DNA of 64,000 nucleotides from Pontibacillus yanchengensis. Lineage in GTDB: Bacteria > Bacillota > Bacilli > Bacillales > BH030062. Below are positions 1 to 7,854 of the stretch, piece after piece. The notes under the pieces are model-generated. The model saw only the letters and a list, made by a program, of their open reading frames with translations, made no database searches and had not been told where the DNA came from. The DNA lies in assembly GCF_009856295.1 (NCBI RefSeq), contig NZ_WMEU01000001.1, positions 124,001 to 188,000 on the forward strand, written 5' to 3'. Every line of letters starts with the position of its first letter. Position 1 is the stretch's first letter. The translations under genes were made by a program, and so were the position numbers.

Positions 1-289
1 TCAAACATATTGGCGTATATTCCTTCCTATGTGTAAACCCCAATTAGCAACACTAACCATCTTTACATTTATGACAAAGTGGAATGAAATCATGGCACCT
101 GTTATTTATCTATCATCAGAAGAGAAATTCACTCTACCTATTGGTGTGTTGTCCTTGCAAGGAGCGTGGTTTGGAAAAGAACAGTATTTGATTGCTGCAG
201 CGTTAATGACACTAATACCAATCTTGATTGTGTTTCTGTTTACTGAAAAATTCTTTGTCAAAGGAGCAAGTTCTTCTGGGTTAAAATAA
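1..289 (+). CDS. Carbohydrate ABC transporter permease, C-terminal part (5' end outside window)
   Basis: This is the C-terminal end of a MalG/UgpE-type sugar ABC permease, an inner-membrane subunit that moves sugar delivered by a lipoprotein receptor. The open frame runs in from the window edge (first full codon at base 2) with no start inside. The visible part begins in the EAA loop, where YWRIFLPMCKPQLATL matches the usual W-I-LP-KPAL pattern that docks on the ATPase. It continues with the typical TKWNEIMAPVIYL membrane segment, the FTLPIGVLSLQG stretch and a last hydrophobic helix. The internal ATG at 29 falls inside the EAA motif and is not a real start. An isomerase and a dehydrogenase follow directly, which suggests a sugar-derivative uptake and catabolism operon. 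The substrate cannot be told. Confidence 0.88.
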   Translation, partial: QTYWRIFLPMCKPQLATLTIFTFMTKWNEIMAPVIYLSSEEKFTLPIGVLSLQGAWFGKEQYLIAAALMTLIPILIVFLFTEKFFVKGASSSGLK

Positions 290-336
290 ATAACCGGAAG
301 GCTTGCCTCTTTCTGTTGAACGAAGGGAGAATCTTC

Positions 337-1116
337 ATGACGAATGTGTTGATTAATACTGTGTTGTTAGAAAAAAATAGATGGCGCGAAGCTAGAAATC
401 CTTCCTTAGAAGTTAGTGAGTGGTTATCTCGCTTTCATGTGGATGGATTTACTGGTATCGAGTTATGGGAAAACCATGTACTAAAAGCTTCTAATCAAGA
501 AATCAGGAGATTAGAACAAAGTAAGCTCCCCGTTCAGGTGTATAACTCCTATGTTCGTTTTGATGACGGTTACGAAACAGAGAGATTACAAGCAGCCAAA
601 ATGATTCAACGGTTACAACCTCAATCTGTGAAATTTAATCTTGGAAATAATACGAAGGAGATAGACACTTATCTAAAAAACCTTGAATACTGGGCAAGTC
701 AACTACCTAGTGAGTGCCAATTACTGTGTGAATGTCATCCTGGTACAATCATGGAAGATCCAAGAATGGCAAAAGATATATTCACTGAATTAAACAATAG
801 TAAATATAAAGCAATCATTCATCCTTTTCATAAAAATACTGATCTTCAAGCTTGGTTTGATTATGTAGGAGCTAGAATTAGCCACGCTCATGTCAGTGTA
901 TTTGATAATGGAACCTTCTTCACTTTAGAAGAACGTTCTCCATTTGTAAGGAATCGTTTTGATCAGTTGAAACGAAATGGATTTAAAGGCTCCTATTCCA
1001 TTGAGTTCACGTCTGGCGTTGCAACAGAACGAGAATCAATTGAACTAGTTTACCAACATGCTGTACAAGATAAAGATTTTCTCATTAAATTACACAATGT
1101 AGGACAAAGGAGTTAA
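337..1116 (+). CDS. Sugar phosphate isomerase/epimerase-like TIM-barrel protein
   Basis: The 259-residue product looks like the xylose-isomerase-like TIM-barrel superfamily (AP endonuclease 2 fold), whose members isomerise or epimerise sugars and related polyols with a bound divalent metal. Candidate metal or substrate residues lie in CECHPG (about residue 140), IIHPFHKNT, SHAHVSVF and YSIEFTSG near the C-terminus, each at the end of a predicted barrel strand. I chose the ATG at 337 because GAAGGGAGA lies 6-8 bases upstream; a TTG at 316 in the same frame has no ribosome binding site. It follows the permease by 47 bases and precedes the Gfo/Idh gene by 4, so the three are probably one operon. 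The exact substrate is unknown. A hydroxypyruvate isomerase-like or inosose-type role is possible. Confidence 0.75.
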   Translation: MTNVLINTVLLEKNRWREARNPSLEVSEWLSRFHVDGFTGIELWENHVLKASNQEIRRLEQSKLPVQVYNSYVRFDDGYETERLQAAKMIQRLQPQSVKFNLGNNTKEIDTYLKNLEYWASQLPSECQLLCECHPGTIMEDPRMAKDIFTELNNSKYKAIIHPFHKNTDLQAWFDYVGARISHAHVSVFDNGTFFTLEERSPFVRNRFDQLKRNGFKGSYSIEFTSGVATERESIELVYQHAVQDKDFLIKLHNVGQRS

Positions 1117-1120
1117 AGCA

Positions 1121-2101
1121 GTGATATATACAGTATGTATCATAGGTGCAGGGAACATTGCTCAGGAGCATTTAGAAGCTTTAAAAAACCTAGAAGAAGT
1201 AAGAGCAGTTGCCATAGCTGATAAAGAATATGACAAAGTCAAGCGTGCGAGTTCATTATTTCATGTAAATGGATATACCGATTATAAAGAGATGATTAAG
1301 CAAGAATGTCCTGACATTACTATTATTACGTTACCTCATTTTTTGCATAAAGAATCAGCAGTGTTCTGCGCAGAGCAAAAGAGTCATATATTACTTGAAA
1401 AACCAATGGCCCTTACCGTTTGGGAATGCAAAGAAATCATCAAAGCAACAGAAAAAAATGGTGTTAAGTTAATGGTAGGTCATACTCAGCACTATTTTAT
1501 TGAAAATATAGTATCAAGAAAAATCATTCAATCTAGAGAACTTGGTGAATTAGTTCAAATAAATGAATCGAGACACATGCATTATTTCACTCCTGAAAGG
1601 CCTAAATGGTTCTTGGAGAAAGAAAAAGCGGGTGGGGGAGTCATGATGAATTTAGGTGCCCACTCTGTTGATAAAATCCTATGGATGACAGACTCATTTA
1701 TTAGCACTGTTCGCGCTACATTAACTTATCATTCCAAATATGATGTGGATGCTAGTGCATTAGTATGGGCTGAAACATCGACCAATATTCCAATTACGAT
1801 TTCAATATCAGGGTATAAAGGTGCCAGGCAACATGTCACTGAACTAATTTTCAAAAATGGCATGGTGAAAGTAGAAGTTGGGAAAGGAGTATGGATAGCA
1901 AAAGATGACCATTATGAAACATTTCCTTTACCAGAACAACTACCAGTATTTCAAGGACAAATACTTGACTTAGTCGAAGCGATAAAAGGGAAGCAAGATT
2001 TGGAGTTAGATGGAGGATATGGTGTTTCTATTGTGCAAGTGCTAGAGTCGATATACCAATCTGATGCTCTTAAAAAGCCTATCCAAGTAAAAAACCAATA
2101 G
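1121..2101 (+). CDS. Gfo/Idh/MocA family NAD(P)-dependent oxidoreductase
   Basis: The 326-residue product is a Gfo/Idh/MocA-type dehydrogenase, which oxidises or reduces a hydroxyl of a sugar, inositol or similar compound in the cytosol using NAD(P). The N-terminal Rossmann fold shows the nucleotide loop GAGNIAQEH (residues 9-17), and the family signature EKP occurs in LLEKPMALT near residue 91. The C-terminal half carries GGGVMMNLGAHSVD, with the His-Asp positions expected for the substrate pocket. The start is a GTG at 1121 with AAAGGAG about 10 bases upstream, only 4 bases after the isomerase stop. A hairpin overlapping the stop codon ends the operon. Pairing with a TIM-barrel isomerase and a sugar ABC permease is a common arrangement for catabolism of a polyol or modified sugar, but no substrate can be assigned. 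Confidence 0.85.
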   Translation: MIYTVCIIGAGNIAQEHLEALKNLEEVRAVAIADKEYDKVKRASSLFHVNGYTDYKEMIKQECPDITIITLPHFLHKESAVFCAEQKSHILLEKPMALTVWECKEIIKATEKNGVKLMVGHTQHYFIENIVSRKIIQSRELGELVQINESRHMHYFTPERPKWFLEKEKAGGGVMMNLGAHSVDKILWMTDSFISTVRATLTYHSKYDVDASALVWAETSTNIPITISISGYKGARQHVTELIFKNGMVKVEVGKGVWIAKDDHYETFPLPEQLPVFQGQILDLVEAIKGKQDLELDGGYGVSIVQVLESIYQSDALKKPIQVKNQ

Positions 2102-2128
2102 AATCAGTAACAGATTCCATTGGTTTTT
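2091..2128 (+). terminator. Rho-independent terminator of the sugar operon
   Basis: An inverted repeat AAAACCAAT...ATTGGTTTT with inner GAATC/GATTC pairing ends in a T-run. It overlaps the stop codon of the Gfo/Idh gene. Confidence 0.75.
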
Positions 2129-2155
2129 GTATGTAAAGATTAAAACGAAGGATAA

Positions 2156-2590
2156 TTAACGCTTTGTATATAAGAGAATAGCTACAATCATTAATCCCAT
2201 CCCAGCAATTCGTTGCCAATCAAGGGGAATTTGTTTCATTCCAAGCCATCCGAAGTGATCGATTAAAGAGCTCGTAATTAGTTGCGCTGTGATTAGAGTA
2301 AATATAGCAGCTCCAACACCAACTCTAGGTACTGCTAATACCATCGTGCTTACATAAAAAGCTCCAAGAAGACCACCAAGTAGTTGCCATTTTGGAACTT
2401 GGAATACTTGTAGAAGGTTACCTTTTCCAAAGAACAACATTATCAAGAACAATGCTACTGTACCAACAAGAAAGGAAACAAAGGCTCCCTCGAAAACACC
2501 TACTTTTTGGCCTAGACCGCCATTAACGGAGGACTGGACTGAGACGGCAATACCTCCAATAAATATAAGAAGCATCATAACCCATTGCAT
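2156..2590 (-). CDS. YdcZ/DUF606-type DMT superfamily membrane protein
   Basis: The 144-residue, almost entirely hydrophobic protein has about five membrane segments and resembles the DUF606 (YdcZ) family of small drug/metabolite-transporter-like proteins. Recognisable family features are the N-terminal segment ending in QSSVNGGLGQKVG, a GAFVSFLVGTVAL helix, and the LGGLLGAFYVSTMVLAVPRVG stretch containing a conserved Gly-rich turn. The end, QRIAGMGLMIVAILL, is the final helix. The start is an ATG with GGAGGA about 7 bases upstream. It stands alone, convergent with the upstream sugar operon and divergent from the PPK2 gene. The substrate is unknown, and no partner subunit is visible next to it. 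Confidence 0.8.
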   Translation of the reverse strand: MQWVMMLLIFIGGIAVSVQSSVNGGLGQKVGVFEGAFVSFLVGTVALFLIMLFFGKGNLLQVFQVPKWQLLGGLLGAFYVSTMVLAVPRVGVGAAIFTLITAQLITSSLIDHFGWLGMKQIPLDWQRIAGMGLMIVAILLYTKR

Positions 2591-2750
2591 GTATAGTTCC
2601 TCCTATCTAGTTTTCTATCATTATAGAAGTATGCTTGTCTAACATAACGTATTTTTAAAGAAAAGTGTGGTAAAATGCTTGAAAAGGTTTATTCGAGTCT
2701 ATTAATTGGTTTGGAGTAATACTTGGGAGATGAAAGGGGGGAATGAAAAG

Positions 2751-3476
2751 ATGTTGGAGAATGTTGACCTCACATTACAAATCAGTGATAAAAAACAATA
2801 TAAAAAGGAACTTAAACAATCACAATTGGAATTACTTAAACTACAAAGGTCATTGATTGATAACCAAATAGGTTGTTTGATCGTATGTGAAGGGTGGGAT
2901 GCTTCGGGTAAAGGAGGGGCGATAAAAAGATTGACTAGTGGTCTTGATCCCCGTGGATTTGATGTTCATTCCATCGGTGCTCCTTCCATTAATGAGAAAA
3001 GACATCACTATTTAAAACGGTTTTGGACTAAAGTACCACCTTATGGAAAAATCACTATCTTTGACCGCTCCTGGTATGGTCGTGTCTTGGTTGAAAGAGT
3101 AGAGAATCTGGCTACATCAGCCGAATGGTTCAGAGCATTTCAAGAAATAAATCAATTTGAAAATATGCTTACAGAAGACCGATACGTTGTGGTTAAGCTT
3201 TGGTTTCATATATCGAAAAATGAGCAACTTAGACGATTTGGTGAACGAGCGGCAAACCCACTTAAACAGTGGAAGCTAACAGATGAAGACTGGAGAAATC
3301 GTGCTAAATGGGACGACTATGAAATGGCTGTAGAAGACATGCTTGACCGCACATCTACTCAAGCAAGTCCTTGGCATGTGGTTGAAGGAGAAGACAAACT
3401 TCATGCACGTGTGAAAACGAATCAAGTGGTTGTAAAAGCAATTAAAGATAAAATAGCAATCCTTAGTAACACTTGA
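2751..3476 (+). CDS. Polyphosphate kinase 2 (PPK2) family phosphotransferase
   Basis: The 241-residue protein is a PPK2-type enzyme, which transfers phosphate between inorganic polyphosphate and nucleotides (mono- or diphosphates depending on subclass). It has the Walker A-like loop EGWDASGKGGAIKRL (about residues 46-60), the Walker B-type segment TIFDRSWYGRVLVERVE, and the lid region with LRRFGERAANPLKQWK, all standard in the family. Length fits a single-domain PPK2. I prefer the ATG at 2751, with AAAGGGGG 10 bases upstream; an ATG at 2730 and a TTG at 2706 are alternative starts in the same frame. It is monocistronic by position. Subclass (NDP- or NMP-directed) cannot be settled by eye. Confidence 0.88.
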   Translation: MLENVDLTLQISDKKQYKKELKQSQLELLKLQRSLIDNQIGCLIVCEGWDASGKGGAIKRLTSGLDPRGFDVHSIGAPSINEKRHHYLKRFWTKVPPYGKITIFDRSWYGRVLVERVENLATSAEWFRAFQEINQFENMLTEDRYVVVKLWFHISKNEQLRRFGERAANPLKQWKLTDEDWRNRAKWDDYEMAVEDMLDRTSTQASPWHVVEGEDKLHARVKTNQVVVKAIKDKIAILSNT

Positions 3477-3491
3477 ATAGAGTTTGGAGTT

Positions 3492-3752
3492 TCATATACT
3501 GTATATTAGACGGGCGTGTTCTCCTTCTTTTGAGGGAAGTTCTCTAAGCCTATCTAATCTTTCTAAAAATTCAACATCGCAATCACATCTAGGTCCCTTG
3601 GAGCGGTAACAAAGATCATGTGCTCGACACGCAGCATCTACTGCATTTATTGGACCTTGGGGACCGCTACAACCAGGTCCACACCAATTATACTCAGGGA
3701 ATAGACATAACCTTGATTTAATGGGAGACCGATAAGGTTTTCTTCTTTTCAA
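3492..3752 (-). CDS. Parvovirus-type phospholipase A2 domain miniprotein
   Basis: This 86-residue basic protein has a phospholipase A2 core: the calcium loop YNWCGPGCSGP (about residues 21-31) followed by the catalytic His-Asp helix DAACRAHDLCY (about 39-49). A phospholipase A2 hydrolyses the sn-2 ester of phospholipids with Ca2+. The order and the P-x-N-x-x-D-A-A linker resemble the PLA2 domain of parvovirus VP1 capsid proteins rather than secreted venom enzymes. Six cysteines could form disulphides. No signal peptide is visible; the N-terminus is Arg/Lys-rich. The start is a TTG with AAGGAGAG 7 bases upstream. Such short PLA2 proteins occur in Bacillaceae, but their job is not known to me; a spore or envelope role is only a guess. 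It is separated from the next minus-strand gene by that gene's terminator. Confidence 0.75.
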   Translation of the reverse strand: MKRRKPYRSPIKSRLCLFPEYNWCGPGCSGPQGPINAVDAACRAHDLCYRSKGPRCDCDVEFLERLDRLRELPSKEGEHARLIYSI

Positions 3753-3811
3753 CTAAGTTCTCTCCTTACACGGAAATTCTTATTGAAAAAGGTTTCGAGA
3801 ATAGAAGCTTG

Positions 3812-3846
3812 AAAAAAATACACCTTCACAAGAGAGAAGGTGTATT
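3812..3846 (-). terminator. Terminator of the small membrane-anchored protein gene
   Basis: A perfect 11-base stem, AATACACCTTC / GAAGGTGTATT, has an A-run on its left side, so it reads as hairpin plus T-run on the minus strand, downstream of the 3911-4162 gene. Confidence 0.8.
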
Positions 3847-3910
3847 CATTGTTCTTACCTGTTACCTAGCTACATACATTCGTTAATAACGGGAGTGTAC
3901 CTTACTGGAT

Positions 3911-4162
3911 TTACCAGAGAAAAGCGGAAGCTAAAACAACTCCAGTAAGGGCACCTAAGGCAAATGGAACACCAAATCCACCATAACCAAATCCATAAAA
4001 TCCATAATTAAATCCTCTTGGACCGTCTATCGGCCTTATCCATACATGCGTTCTTGTTACTCTGGTGATTTCTCCTACATGGGATCTGCCATCTCGGCAT
4101 GTTATACGAACGGGTTTACCATGATATCTGCAGCACACATGATAAAAATCTGGTCCAGACAT
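3911..4162 (-). CDS. Small protein with SH3/LSm-like N-terminus and C-terminal membrane segment
   Basis: I do not recognise this 83-residue protein as a named family. Residues about 12-45 (HGKPVRITCRDGRSHVGEI then VTRTHVWIRP) look like a short beta-barrel of the LSm or SH3 kind. A Gly/Phe/Tyr-rich linker (GFNYGFYGFGYGGFG) follows, then a hydrophobic C-terminal helix (ALGALTGVVLASAF). The Gly-aromatic stretch plus a single helix recalls small spore-coat or YjcZ-like proteins, but that is only a resemblance. The ATG at 4162 has AAGGAGGG about 6 bases upstream, and a strong terminator follows, so it is very likely a real monocistronic gene. It is divergent from the DUF2268 protease gene. Confidence 0.65.
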   Translation of the reverse strand: MSGPDFYHVCCRYHGKPVRITCRDGRSHVGEITRVTRTHVWIRPIDGPRGFNYGFYGFGYGGFGVPFALGALTGVVLASAFLW

Positions 4163-4301
4163 ACATACCCTCCTTTTATTCTATACATGATTGTACCTAC
4201 TGCTAACTTATGTGAGTTTTTGTATTTTGGATTGGACACGAGCATAGCTTACAGGATAATGGGTAAGTACCTAATTTTGTTTCATCAAAGGAGAGGGCAA
4301 G

Positions 4302-5147
4302 TTGTCCATAATGGAAACGTCTCTATGGTTAAATGATTTTACCAAGGCATGTAAAGGTAATACATTTCACTTAGAAAATCTCTTTCGAATTCAATGTGAA
4401 ACTTTATGTTATCCTATTGAACAATATGAAAGTGATATACAAGGTGAAGAATTGCAATTTTTTTTATTGCAGTATGGTTTATTTGAACCTGTTGAATATG
4501 AGTATTTGGAGCAAACTTTAAAGAATTTAAGTAGAATGCATATCTGGAGTGTAGTTGAAGAGGAATATCATCGTTTAAAAAGGTTGTGGAATGGACCTGA
4601 AGTGAATGTGTTCATTTTCCCAATAAAACAGGCTCATCTTCCTGAATGTAAAAGGATAGCTTCTAAAAATGGTGTAACTTATAAGCAATCTATCTTTTTG
4701 TTTTTATCCCCATTTCTTGTCTTGAATGAAGTGCGAGCGCTTTTCGCACATGAATACCATCACATATGCAGGTTATCCACTTACAATAAGATGAAAGTTG
4801 AACCTGCTCTTAAAGATGTCATCATACTTGAAGGTCTTGCCGAGCATGCAGTAAAACAACTGTATGGAGAGAAATGGTTAGGTCCATGGCATAATCGCTA
4901 TCCATTTGAAGCAATGAAAGAATTATGGAAACATTATTATTTACCAAATTTAAATATTACTAATGAAAGAGCTCAGTCTATATTTCTATATGGTGAAGAA
5001 GGTACATTGTTCCCTAAGTGGATCGGTTATGCAGTAGGATACGAAATTGTTGACTCTTACCATACTAAACAACAGTGTCATTACAAAAAACTTCACACAC
5101 TGCCAACTGAAGAGTTAATTAGAGGTTCAACATTAGGATCAACATAA
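4302..5147 (+). CDS. DUF2268-type putative zinc protease (YjaZ-like)
   Basis: The 281-residue protein resembles the DUF2268 family of predicted zinc-dependent proteases (B. subtilis YjaZ). The zinc site HEYHH (fits HExxH) is in LFAHEYHHICRL around residue 150, and the third ligand is probably the Glu in VIILEGLAEHAVKQLYGE about 30 residues on, as in gluzincins. A C-terminal segment FPKWIGYAVGYEIVDSY matches the typical end of the family, where an aromatic helix packs on the active site. No signal peptide or membrane helix is visible. The start is a TTG at 4302 with AAGGAG 8 bases upstream; the ATG at 4311 is too far from that site. Substrate unknown. The gene stands alone. Confidence 0.8.
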   Translation: MSIMETSLWLNDFTKACKGNTFHLENLFRIQCETLCYPIEQYESDIQGEELQFFLLQYGLFEPVEYEYLEQTLKNLSRMHIWSVVEEEYHRLKRLWNGPEVNVFIFPIKQAHLPECKRIASKNGVTYKQSIFLFLSPFLVLNEVRALFAHEYHHICRLSTYNKMKVEPALKDVIILEGLAEHAVKQLYGEKWLGPWHNRYPFEAMKELWKHYYLPNLNITNERAQSIFLYGEEGTLFPKWIGYAVGYEIVDSYHTKQQCHYKKLHTLPTEELIRGSTLGST

Positions 5148-5199
5148 CAAAATATTGAACATTTGATTTTTTGCATATTGTGAAAAATATATATGTCAC

Positions 5200-5904
5200 T
5201 TAAATACAACACCGAAATACACGGTATCCTATATGTGAAGCATACGTTTCTGTTATGTGGGCATGTTTATCCCATATATCATAATCTTCTAGTGTTATAT
5301 CATTGGATATGTTCATATCAGTTATTTCTGTATTATGAAGACTTGTAATAGTGGGTAAAACTTGAATGTTTGTAAATCCAGATTTGTTTAATTTATCTAA
5401 CCATTGATCTTCCGTTAATACATGTTGAATTCCGTAAACTTCCTCGATTGTAGATTTGATTTCCTGTTCTAACTCCTGGTTTGCAATCATTTCAATCAAC
5501 AGACAACATCCTTTTCGTTTAACAACTCTATTTATCTCAGCTAAGGTTTTGGAGATGTCCGTAAAAGCTATAACAGATTCAGCCAAAATCATATCAAATG
5601 AAAAATCCTTAAATTCGAGATTCTGTGCATCACCATGAACAATGTGTACTGGCAATGAAGTTGTATCAAACCGATTGTTTGCTTTTTGCACCATTAATGG
5701 GTGATTATCAAGTGCAGTTACTTCACAACCAAATGTTGTACTAATGTATTCGGCAGTTTGACCTGTTCCACAGCCAAGGTCCAATACTTTCATGTCAGGG
5801 TGGATATTTTCCATCGCAAAAATTTGCTTGGTGAGAGGCAATCCTCCAGGATGGGCACCACCGATACCAAATTTCGCTAAAATATCTAAGTAATCATTGC
5901 TCAT
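5200..5904 (-). CDS. Class I SAM-dependent methyltransferase
   Basis: The 234-residue product is a Rossmann-fold methyltransferase of the UbiE/Methyltransf_11 type. Motif I is VLDLGCGTGQTAEYIS (about residues 41-56), the acidic ribose-binding residue is in VTALDNHPLM, motif II is IVHGDAQNLEF, and FDMILAESVIAF gives motif post-II. These define SAM binding; the acceptor is not predictable. The start at 5904 has AAAGAGGTG about 6 bases upstream; the GTG at 5913 would lie within that site. The C-terminal third (from about residue 150) is less typical and probably holds the substrate lid. It is monocistronic. A small-molecule acceptor is more likely than DNA or RNA because no target-recognition domain is present. 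Confidence 0.82.
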   Translation of the reverse strand: MSNDYLDILAKFGIGGAHPGGLPLTKQIFAMENIHPDMKVLDLGCGTGQTAEYISTTFGCEVTALDNHPLMVQKANNRFDTTSLPVHIVHGDAQNLEFKDFSFDMILAESVIAFTDISKTLAEINRVVKRKGCCLLIEMIANQELEQEIKSTIEEVYGIQHVLTEDQWLDKLNKSGFTNIQVLPTITSLHNTEITDMNISNDITLEDYDIWDKHAHITETYASHIGYRVFRCCI

Positions 5905-6015
5905 ATATTCCACCTCTTTATTTTACTAATGTACCATTATGTGATATTGACCTATCTTGACAATACTATATGCTCCCCATTAAGGTATGTGCCCTTCCAA
6001 TAGGTCTTAGCATTA

Positions 6016-6024
6016 CATAACGTA
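6016..6024 (+). promoter_or_regulatory. Possible sigma-K/sigma-E -10 element
   Basis: CATAACGTA matches the CATANNNTA -10 pattern of late mother-cell sigma factors and lies about 30 bases before the ribosome binding site of the YjcZ-like gene. No convincing -35 element was found, so this is tentative. Confidence 0.3.
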
Positions 6025-6053
6025 TAGTATTACTGATGAAAGTAGGTGAGTTG

Positions 6054-6182
6054 ATGGGCTTTGGAGGCTGTGGTTATAATCCAGTTGGTGGTCAAAGAGG
6101 TTACAATTATGGTGGAGGATTTGTACTAATCGTTGTGCTATTCATTCTGTTAATCATTGTTGGAGCAACAATCTATTATTAA
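6054..6182 (+). CDS. YjcZ family sporulation miniprotein
   Basis: This 42-residue gene is easily missed because of its size. The product begins with a Gly/Tyr-rich segment (MGFGGCGYNPVGG) and ends in a single hydrophobic helix, GFVLIVVLFILLIIVGATIYY, which is the hallmark of the YjcZ/SscA family of sporulation proteins (helix residues about 22-42). In B. subtilis SscA takes part in spore coat assembly. The start ATG at 6054 follows AGGTGA. A CATANNNTA element lies upstream and a strong terminator follows 50 bases after the stop, giving a complete small transcription unit. Family membership is clear from the C-terminal helix; the exact role is inferred. Confidence 0.85.
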   Translation: MGFGGCGYNPVGGQRGYNYGGGFVLIVVLFILLIIVGATIYY

Positions 6183-6231
6183 GAACGGATAAAAAAATAC
6201 AATGAAGAACTGCTGCAATGTAATATAAATA

Positions 6232-6266
6232 GACGCATTCTGCCTACACAGAATGCGTCCTTTTTT
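6232..6266 (+). terminator. Terminator of the YjcZ-like gene
   Basis: A perfect 11-base stem, GACGCATTCTG / CAGAATGCGTC, with a 6-base loop is followed by a C and six T residues. Confidence 0.9.
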
Positions 6267-6337
6267 ATAGAAATATATGGATAATACATACAAGTATGCA
6301 ACACGATAAAATTGGTAAGACAATTGAACTTTCTTGG

Positions 6338-7120
6338 TTAAACATCAAGTTGATAAAACTGTTTTGTGTTCTCATACATAGCTTTATAAATCGTAGTTTC
6401 ATTCAGTTGTTTGATTTCAGCTATTTTTTGAATACTGGTGTGAATCATTTTAGGGTGTGTCATTTCTTCATTAAACGGGTGCTCGAAAGGCCAGGGTCCA
6501 TCTGTTTCAACCATCATAAGTTCCAGTGGATAGTGGTGGATGATTGTTTGTATTTCTTGTTCGTACACACAATCAGGAGTTATAGAAATCATGTAATTGT
6601 TACCCATTAAACGTTGAATAGTATTATAGGAACCTTTAAACCAATGAAAGTGTGCCTTTTTTACATCGTATTTCTCTAATAAATCAAGTACGAGTTCTGC
6701 GTCTTCATAGATAGCATGGAGAATGATTGGTTTATCAAGTTTAACAGACATCTGAATAAACGTTTCTAACAGATCTATATAAGGTTTAAGTATAAGTTCC
6801 TGGTTTTCTTTACGTCTATAAAAGGGCAAACCAACTTCACCAATAGCTATGATATCCTCCGCTTGATTCGTTATTAGTTCTAAGAGGTGGTTTATCTCTG
6901 TATCAGATGGTAATGCTTGTTCAGGGTGATAGCCGATAGCCGTCTTTACGCCTTGATTCATTGCTGAGAGTTTTATATTAGTTAAGGCAGATTGATAATG
7001 ATTAGACACTGAAATAAGTGCTTCAACGCCCTCTGCATTCATTTCATTTAAAATTTTATGCTGTTGAAGTTCTGTGTACATATCTAAATGAATATGAGCA
7101 TCTATGATTGGATAAGTCAC
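6338..7120 (-). CDS. TatD family metal-dependent hydrolase in the TPP-riboswitch operon
   Basis: The 260-residue protein is a TatD-like member of the amidohydrolase superfamily, TIM-barrel enzymes with two metals, most often described as DNases. The ligands are present: DAHIHLD (His-x-His, residues 7-13), IAIGEVGLPFY (Glu), ILHAIYED (His), AHFHWFKGS (His) and MVETDGPWPF (Asp). Several motif residues differ from ordinary TatD, for instance HFHWFKG instead of HCFSG and ETDGPW instead of ETDAPY. The start overlaps the stop of thiZ by 4 bases, so it is translationally coupled as the last gene of the thiamine-precursor uptake operon. That context suggests a pathway role, perhaps hydrolysis of a pyrimidine precursor, rather than DNA repair; this is inference. 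It could also be a plain TatD nuclease. Confidence 0.85.
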   Translation of the reverse strand: MTYPIIDAHIHLDMYTELQQHKILNEMNAEGVEALISVSNHYQSALTNIKLSAMNQGVKTAIGYHPEQALPSDTEINHLLELITNQAEDIIAIGEVGLPFYRRKENQELILKPYIDLLETFIQMSVKLDKPIILHAIYEDAELVLDLLEKYDVKKAHFHWFKGSYNTIQRLMGNNYMISITPDCVYEQEIQTIIHHYPLELMMVETDGPWPFEHPFNEEMTHPKMIHTSIQKIAEIKQLNETTIYKAMYENTKQFYQLDV

Positions 7121-7854
7121 ACTATCACCCTTAGTTCATTATAAATTTCTCTTTTCCATGCCAAAAACTCTTCCGTTAATAATAAAGATTCTTGCCTTGG
7201 TCTCTTAAAGGGTATATGGAATTCCCTTTCAACAGTTGCTGGTCTATTGGACAACACAATAATTCGGTCTGAAAGAAATAGAGCTTCTTCAATATTATGT
7301 GTAACAAATAAAATAGATCGTTTGTGTTCATCCCATATATTCATGAGCCACTTCTGCATTTCGAGTCTTGTGAATTCATCTAAAGCAGAAAAAGGTTCAT
7401 CAAGACAGATTAGGGGTTGAGGGCTCATTAAACTACGAATAAAGGCAGACCGCTGTTTCATCCCCCCAGATAGTTGATGGGGAAATGCGTGTTCATAACC
7501 TGATAAACCAGCTTTCTCAATCATTTGTAATGCTGTTTCTTTATCAGCTCGGTCAACTATTTCTGCACCGAGTAGGACATTCTCAACAATGGTTCTCCAA
7601 GGGAATAGAGAAGGACTTTGAGGCATGTAGCTAATAGAACCTCTTTTCCCAGTTATTTCTTCCCCATTAAGAAAAATATGTCCTTGTTCAGGCTTGTATA
7701 ACCCGCCAATTAAATGGAAAAGTGTGCTTTTACCGCTTCCCGATGGACCTAAAATGGTTACAAATTCAGCATCCTTCACATCGAAATGGATATCCTCTAT
7801 TATTTTCTTCCCTTCAAATGACATGGATATTGACTCTAATGAGAGGTTAGCCAT
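7117..7854 (-). CDS. thiZ: ThiZ-like ABC transporter ATPase (thiamine precursor uptake)
   Basis: The 245-residue protein is a NitT/TauT-class ABC ATPase that powers uptake of a thiamine pyrimidine precursor together with ThiX and ThiY. Walker A is GPSGSGKST (about residues 36-44), the Q-loop lies in ISYMPQSPSLFPW, the signature is LSGGMKQR, Walker B is LICLDEPFSALD, and the H-loop is FVTHNIEEAL. It overlaps thiX by 8 bases and tatD by 4, so all are in one transcript under the TPP riboswitch at 10.1 kb. The name rests on context with a ThiY-type receptor and riboswitch; on sequence alone it could be any NitT/TauT ATPase. Confidence 0.88.
   Translation of the reverse strand: MANLSLESISMSFEGKKIIEDIHFDVKDAEFVTILGPSGSGKSTLFHLIGGLYKPEQGHIFLNGEEITGKRGSISYMPQSPSLFPWRTIVENVLLGAEIVDRADKETALQMIEKAGLSGYEHAFPHQLSGGMKQRSAFIRSLMSPQPLICLDEPFSALDEFTRLEMQKWLMNIWDEHKRSILFVTHNIEEALFLSDRIIVLSNRPATVEREFHIPFKRPRQESLLLTEEFLAWKREIYNELRVIV

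Noticed and set aside
4046..4336. Plus-strand open frame across the 3911-4162 gene and the DUF2268 start
   Set aside because: It runs antisense to a small gene with good signals and through the ribosome site of the next gene; no motif seen.
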